6,339 nucleotides of DNA from Candidatus Zhuqueibacterota bacterium RBG_16_48_16 (GTDB taxonomy: Bacteria; Zhuqueibacterota; Zhuqueibacteria; Residuimicrobiales; Sediminimicrobiaceae): the NCBI GenBank assembly GCA_001771235.1, contig METF01000075.1, forward strand, positions 4,313-10,651, given 5' to 3'. The notes under the pieces are model-generated. The model saw only the letters and a list, made by a program, of their open reading frames with translations. It was not told the DNA's origin and did not search any database. Both the position numbers and the translations under genes were made by a program. Positions 1-6,100 of this stretch are shown here, piece after piece. Position 1 is the stretch's first letter, and the number at the start of each line of letters is the position of its first letter.

Positions 1-137
1 AATGGTTTAAATCTCACGCTCTCACCCCAGAGCGGACTGCCCGTATTATCGACGACTTTTACAGCCAGTGTGGGAATGGGTTTGCCGGCGCGGGCGGAGC
101 CGCCGTTACCGCTGACATGGATGAGGTTAACCGCAAC
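1..137 (-). repeat. Ig-like unit 13 (residues 2023 to beyond 2067), cut by window edge
   Basis: VNLIHVSGNGGSARAGKPIP is a recognisable but changed header (GNGGSA for GNNQTG). It is followed by TLAVKVVDNTGSPLWGESV and RFKP, where the window ends. The first three strands fit the unit pattern; the rest is outside. Confidence 0.8.
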
Positions 138-3100
138 GGCCTTCTTGCCCTGCAAAAAGAAACTCTGCGGTGAGCCGCTCAGATTGGCGCCGGCAGCATC
201 CGTGGCAAACGCTTGCACGATGTTCAAGCCCACTTCCTCACCAAGGCGATAGGAGCTCTGGGCAATTCCATTGCTGTCCGTTCTCACCGGCTGCAGTTCT
301 ACCAGGGCGCCGTTGGTGCGGCCATCCTGTACCGCAAAGCGCACCTGATGATTGGCAATTGGATTCTCATACTTATCCGTGACCAGAACCCGAAGCGGCC
401 TGGGCAACACGGTGCCGATATTGCCTGTCTGCCCATCGCCGTTGTCGCCCGGCGCTTTGTCCAAGTTAGAGGCAGCAAGAGGAATAAATTTGACAGCAAC
501 TCGCTGGCTCAAATCGATCATGTTGTTCACATCGCGGGCCGTCACGATTTTGGTCTCCGCTTTCGAGGATGCCAGATAACCAACCGCTACGCCGTTGGCA
601 TCGGTCGGCTGAGTGGGATTGGTGATGATATTCTTTTCGCCGGTGGCCTGGATCACAACGGCCTTTCCGGACACCGGGTTGCCGAATTTATCCTTCAGGG
701 TCACCTTTATGGTGGCACGATAATTATCCGGATCGGCCTGAACCTCAACCGGAAAAGCCTCAATCGTGGAGACGGTGGCGTCGGTCTTGCCGGCAATGGC
801 GTTGGCGCTAAAAGTCAAAGGAGAACCCTCAAGCGGTGTGATGCCATTGGAGGAGGTCGCCTCGACCAGGTTGTTATTCGCACCGACGGTTGTGCCCAGG
901 CGCCATTTCAGCCTGGCAACCCCATCATTGCCGGTTTTTTTCGTCACCGATTTCAATGAATCGTCGCCGAGAGTTCCGTTCCCTGTGAGGACGCGGAACT
1001 GTATGGAGTGATTCCGCACCGGGTTGCCGAATTCATCCAATGCCTTGACGGCCAGCTCGATCGGCAGGAATTCGCCTACCGTGCCCGTCTGGCTATCTCC
1101 ACCGGCTTTGGCCATGCTTTTCGCATCGCTTTCCTCTGCCGATTCGTAGAAAATGAGCGGCGAGCCTTTCAAGTCTTTTCCTTCGTATTCGGCCCTTGCC
1201 TGCACGCGATGATTTTTACTGCCGGCCCTGTTGCCGAGATAGAATTCAACACCGGCGATGCCGTTCGAATCGGTGGTCTTGGTCTTGACGGTATCCACCT
1301 TGCCGTCCAGCGTTCCGCCGTCGCCCGTGGTATGGGTCAAAACGGTGAACTTGACAGAATGTCCCGCCTTGGGGTTGCCGAAAGCATCTACGACTTTGAC
1401 CCTGAGCGGCTCTTCCAACGGATTGCCCAGGCTGCCGGTTTGGTTATCTCCGGAAACGATGTATAGAGAGTCGGGCGGGCCGATCTGGGACGATGCCTTG
1501 AATGTATACGGTGAGCCCGCCAGGTGGGCCGTATTACGGCGAGCACTTGCCACCAGCTCATTTTTTTGCGAGCCGGGCATGGGACCCAAAGTCCAGCTCA
1601 CCTGGGCGTAACCCGTCTCACCTGTTTTCGCTGTTTTTTCAACCACAGCCCCGTCAATACTGCCGACATTGCCGCTCACATCGTTCACATGGAACAACAC
1701 ATCATAATTCGGCACACCGTTTTTATATTGGTCGACAATTTGCACCCGGATTGGTTTTGGCAAGACCGTTCCGACTTCACCGATCTGGTTATCGGTCGTC
1801 AGATCGGCGATCATCTGCGTAGCGACATCCGGTAATCCCGATGCCTTGAAGACGATAATCGGGTTTACGGCCAGGTTACCAGCGCTTGCTTCCAATAGGT
1901 TATTTTCCACGCCGCTCTTATCGCCAAGCTTCCAGGTCACCTGCGCGATGCCCGAGTCCGTGCTTGTCGGTACGGTCACCGTGGTTACGTTGTTGACTTT
2001 GCCGCCGCCTTCTGTGACCGTGAAGGTGACATTATATCTGCCGACGGGATTGCCATGATTATCTGTAATCCGAGTCCGTATTTTTTGAGCCAGGGGCTGG
2101 GCAACAGTGCCCTGCAGCGCCTGGGTGGTGAGTTTCACCTGTTGGTAAGCAGGCGCGGCATTGGCAACAGCCGTGAAGGTGCCCGGGCTGCCATCCAAAT
2201 GGAAGTTATTATCGTTAAAGGCGGTAATACCGGTGATGAATGTCGCCGGAACCGTTTTTAAGGTTTCCGGCATGGTCCACACCACGCTGGCAATGCCTTC
2301 CGTCGACGTGGTGATATCAATTGAAGTAACCGAATTGCCGCTCACCGGATCGACCAGAATGCCACCCTTGCCCTGTATCTGAAAACGCACGATTCGCGAG
2401 GAGATCGGGTTGCCATGTATGTCCGTGACTGAAGCCTTTAACGGGCTGGACAGGGGCTGGCCGGCCACGCCCTGTTGATTGTCCGTGGTGGCTACTTTGA
2501 CAAGTTTTGCCGGCAAGTCCGGCAGGCCGGTTGACTGGAATAGGACCGGCGATCCAGTCAAAGGCGTGCCCGGTAAATCTTTTCGGTTCGAGCTCACCTG
2601 TACTTCCTGGGAATTGGCTCCGGCGGATGTTCCCAGGGTAAGCGTTGCCCTGGCCTCGCCGGTCGTGTCGGTCGAGACCGTCGTCTCCGAAACACCGGCA
2701 AAATTTCCGCCGCCTTTGGTAACTTTAAAGGTCACCGAATGATTTTTTGCCGCATGGCCGAGTGGATCGGTTACTTTGACGACAAAGGGCGCCGGCAGAG
2801 GATTGGTGACGACTGCCTGCTGGTTATTACCAGAAACATACTCTATTTTCACCGCCACGATGCCGCTGGCTATGGCTCGGAACGTGACAAGATCCGCTGT
2901 GAAGGTGACGGCTGCAACGCGGACAATGTGTTCTTCGCCGTCCTGGGTTCCCATGGTCAGCGTCACCTGCGCCCTGCCGTTGGCGTCCGTCACTCGATTG
3001 AGGCTGGTCTCGCCGCCGCTGCCCAGGGTAGCGCCAACGCCTTGAATGATGTCGAATTTTACCGTCTGATTGGCAATGGGATTATCACAGGCATCCCTCA

Positions 3101-6100
3101 CTTCAACGATAAACGGATTCGGCAGTGCCACTAAAATCGGGCCGGTTTGCACCGGATTGTCGCCGGAAATCTTGACGATTTTCGTGGGCTGACCCTTTTG
3201 CGCCGTGGCGATAAAATCGATGGGCTGATAAGCGGGAACCGACACACTGGCGCGGACTTTTTGCTGGCCCGGCGTGCAACCTAGTTCCCATGTCACGCTG
3301 GCCCGCCCGCTGGCATTGGTTTTCACCTGCACCAACTCCTGGCCGTTCACCAGTCCGTCACCACTGATGACCTCGAAATTGATCGGGTAGTTTTCATAAG
3401 GCTTTGAATCTTCATCGAGCACTTGCACCACCAGTGGATCGATCAATTGCTGACCAACGATGCCTGTCTGGTTGTTGCCGCTCACATAGCTGAAGGTTTT
3501 GATCTTTTTGCCAAGCTCTTCGGTGAACACAGCTTCCTGGCCGGCCAACTGCGGCGATGTCGCCCGGACTTTGAACGAATCGGTGGCGGAGCCAAAGGTG
3601 AATTTGGTGGTCGCCGCTCCCTGGCTGTTGGTCGTGCTTTGCGCAGGATTAACAGTCGCATCGCCAAAGGTGACCGCCCAGTTGATGGTGACACCGGGAA
3701 CCTTGTTGTTAAACTCATCCTGGGCAAAGACGCGCAGATCGATCTGCTCTCCCGGCGCCCCTTTTTGCCGATCCGTAACCGGGTCTTTTGCGATCTTGGT
3801 GGCGGCATGGGGAATCGGCTGCAAGTTAAAGGTCACCGGCGAGCCGTCCAGCGGCGTCACGTCATCGCTCTTGAATCCCGAAACCTCGATGACCACCGGC
3901 GTGGCATTGGTCTTGAAGGTGACGTGCGTATAGGCGATGCCGCTGGCGTTGGTGACGTTGGGCACGAACGGGCCAGTGCCGCCGACGCCAGTGCCCGGGT
4001 TTTTTTGTGCCGCCGACAAATTCGTATCCACCACGAGTATTTTATCCCAACCCCAGCCCGGCTCGAAAACGATCAGGTTCACTTTGTGGCGTCCTGCTGT
4101 CAGCGACTGGGTGAGCAATTTGACCCAGGTCCACACCGAGTTATAATTCGTCACCTCGAAAAAAGTCGAATCGTCACTGTCAAAACTGACATAAATGCCA
4201 TTTCTCTGGCTCGAATCTGTTCGATACCTGAGCCAAAATTCGTAGGTCTTTTCCTCCGGCACGTAAATCGGTATTTCGACGGCGCGTTTATCCCGTAATC
4301 CTGGGACATAAGGGGTTTTGACATAAGCCTGTCCGGAGGCGCCGGCATCTTCTTCAATGGTGGCTGTAGACAGGACTAGGTTGCCGGCCTCGACTTCTTT
4401 CCAGATTTTGCCGTCAAAGACGAAATCTTCAATTTCATCCAGTTTTGCCTGGCCTTGTATGAGCTGAAAATCGACCACGACTCCTTCCACCGCACCGCCA
4501 TTTTCATCTTCAACGATGACGGCAACGGAATCGGGCAACTGCTGTTGTATAGGGCCGCTCTGATTGTTGCCGGCATAGACACCGATGGAAGAGGGGCCTT
4601 TGGATTTGAACCAGGCCGAAAACACATCGATATTGTTATGGTCGGACAGACCCAGGCTGGCGCCGCCCCAGAGCAGAACGCCGCCATAAACCTCATCCAG
4701 ATTGCTGGCGCTGTTTAATGTAAACGATGCATCATCCTGTCCGTTTTTCAGCAGCTTGACGGTTTTGGTGCTGCCGTTATCGGTAATTTCCGCTTTCAGC
4801 TCATCACCCGCGACCGGTGCTGTCAACGCCCCTGTGACCTGTTGGATTTGCGCCCCGAGGATGCCGTTGGTGATATTAAATACCAGGATCTTGTCTTTTC
4901 GATAGATCATGAATCCATTGGCAGATGCTGAAGGTGCATCAAGCAGTACGGCCAGACCGGCCGGGATGTAGCCCCCCAATTGATCGGTTTTAATATTCGT
5001 AGCGCTGAATTTCACCCCAACATGATAAGCCCCTTGCTTGACAAAGGTAGCTAAATAATTCCATCCGCTGGCCGCAGCACTTAGAGCCATTTCTCCATTG
5101 TGAATCTCATGCGAGGCCGTGATGGACCAGTCTCCGCCAAAAGCCGCCCGGTTGAAATCATCATCGACACGAACCAGGCCTCCGGTCGTCGTTCCACCAC
5201 CGCCACCGCCTCCTTCCGGAGTTGTTGCATTCGGCACATTCGAAATTCCGGACTCGTTGCCGGCGTCGTCTCTCACTTTAATAGCGAAATGATAGGTCGT
5301 GCTCGCCTGGAGATTGGAAACGGTCAAGGTCTCGGCCAAACCGGCTGCCTTTGGCGTGGGCGCACCGCTCACTTGTACTTTACTGGAAAAATTCGCCGCC
5401 GTAATGGCGTTGGTGGCGTAGCGAATATCATAAGACGCCGCCGTGCCGGTATTGCCGTCATCTCCTGTGGCGGTCCAGTCCAGCTTGATGGAGCTGGCAG
5501 TGAGCGCGGTAGCACTTAAATTGGTGATGGCAGAAGGAGCGGTGTTGTCCGTTGTTGTACTGACTGAAAAACCTTCCACATCGTTCGCTTGTTGGCCCCG
5601 CAGCATGACGCCCGCGTATGTTGTCGTCATATTCACACTTTTATTGGTCGGTGTCACCGTTGCCACTGCAGTGCCGCCGATAAAACATTGAAAGGCATAG
5701 GTCGTCTTGTTAAAAACGACCCGCATTGTGGAACCCGGTGATAACGCTTGGGTGAACGTTGGTGAATCCACGCTGGAGCCCGCGAGGAAACTGCCGTTTT
5801 GTACCACCCACACCCTGAACCAGTTTCCGCTTCCGCTGGTAGGAACCCGGTACTGGATCCAGTAACCATTAGTGGTCGCATAATTGTTCCCGCCGACAAA
5901 GACGATGCCGCCCATCTGTAAGCCTGATTCGGTAACTCCTTCGGCTGCGGAGGCCCATTCAACCGAGGCTTCCGTGGGATTGAGCGTGGCCGTGTAGACG
6001 GCGAGGAAATTATAGCCATCCGTCAATGCCTGGTTATGCAAATTCCCATTATTGATAACCATATCCGGATTCGCAGACCAGTTGGCTCCTAAAGCACCAT

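Noticed and set aside
213..959. 248-residue open frame on the plus strand
   Set aside because: It lies wholly antisense to the well-supported minus-strand gene. Its translation has no recognisable domain and it lacks a convincing ribosome binding site. It is a by-product of the codon use of the opposite strand.
1008..1466. 152-residue open frame on the plus strand
   Set aside because: It is antisense to units 9 and 10, which read clearly as Ig-like repeats on the other strand. No domain was recognised in it.
3423..4298. 291-residue open frame on the plus strand
   Set aside because: It is antisense to Ig-like units 1-3 and the inserted CBM-like domain. It is rich in R, G, H and I as expected of a mirrored frame, with no family resemblance.
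153..4592. Regularly spaced repeats considered as a CRISPR or DNA satellite array
   Set aside because: The periodicity of about 300-350 bases is at protein level (Ig-like units). DNA identity between units is low, and no short identical repeats with unique spacers are present.
4151..4696. Short minus-strand frames opposite or beside the CBM-like region, checked as evidence of a frameshift
   Set aside because: The main frame reads through without a stop and keeps domain-like sequence on both sides, so no frameshift is needed.
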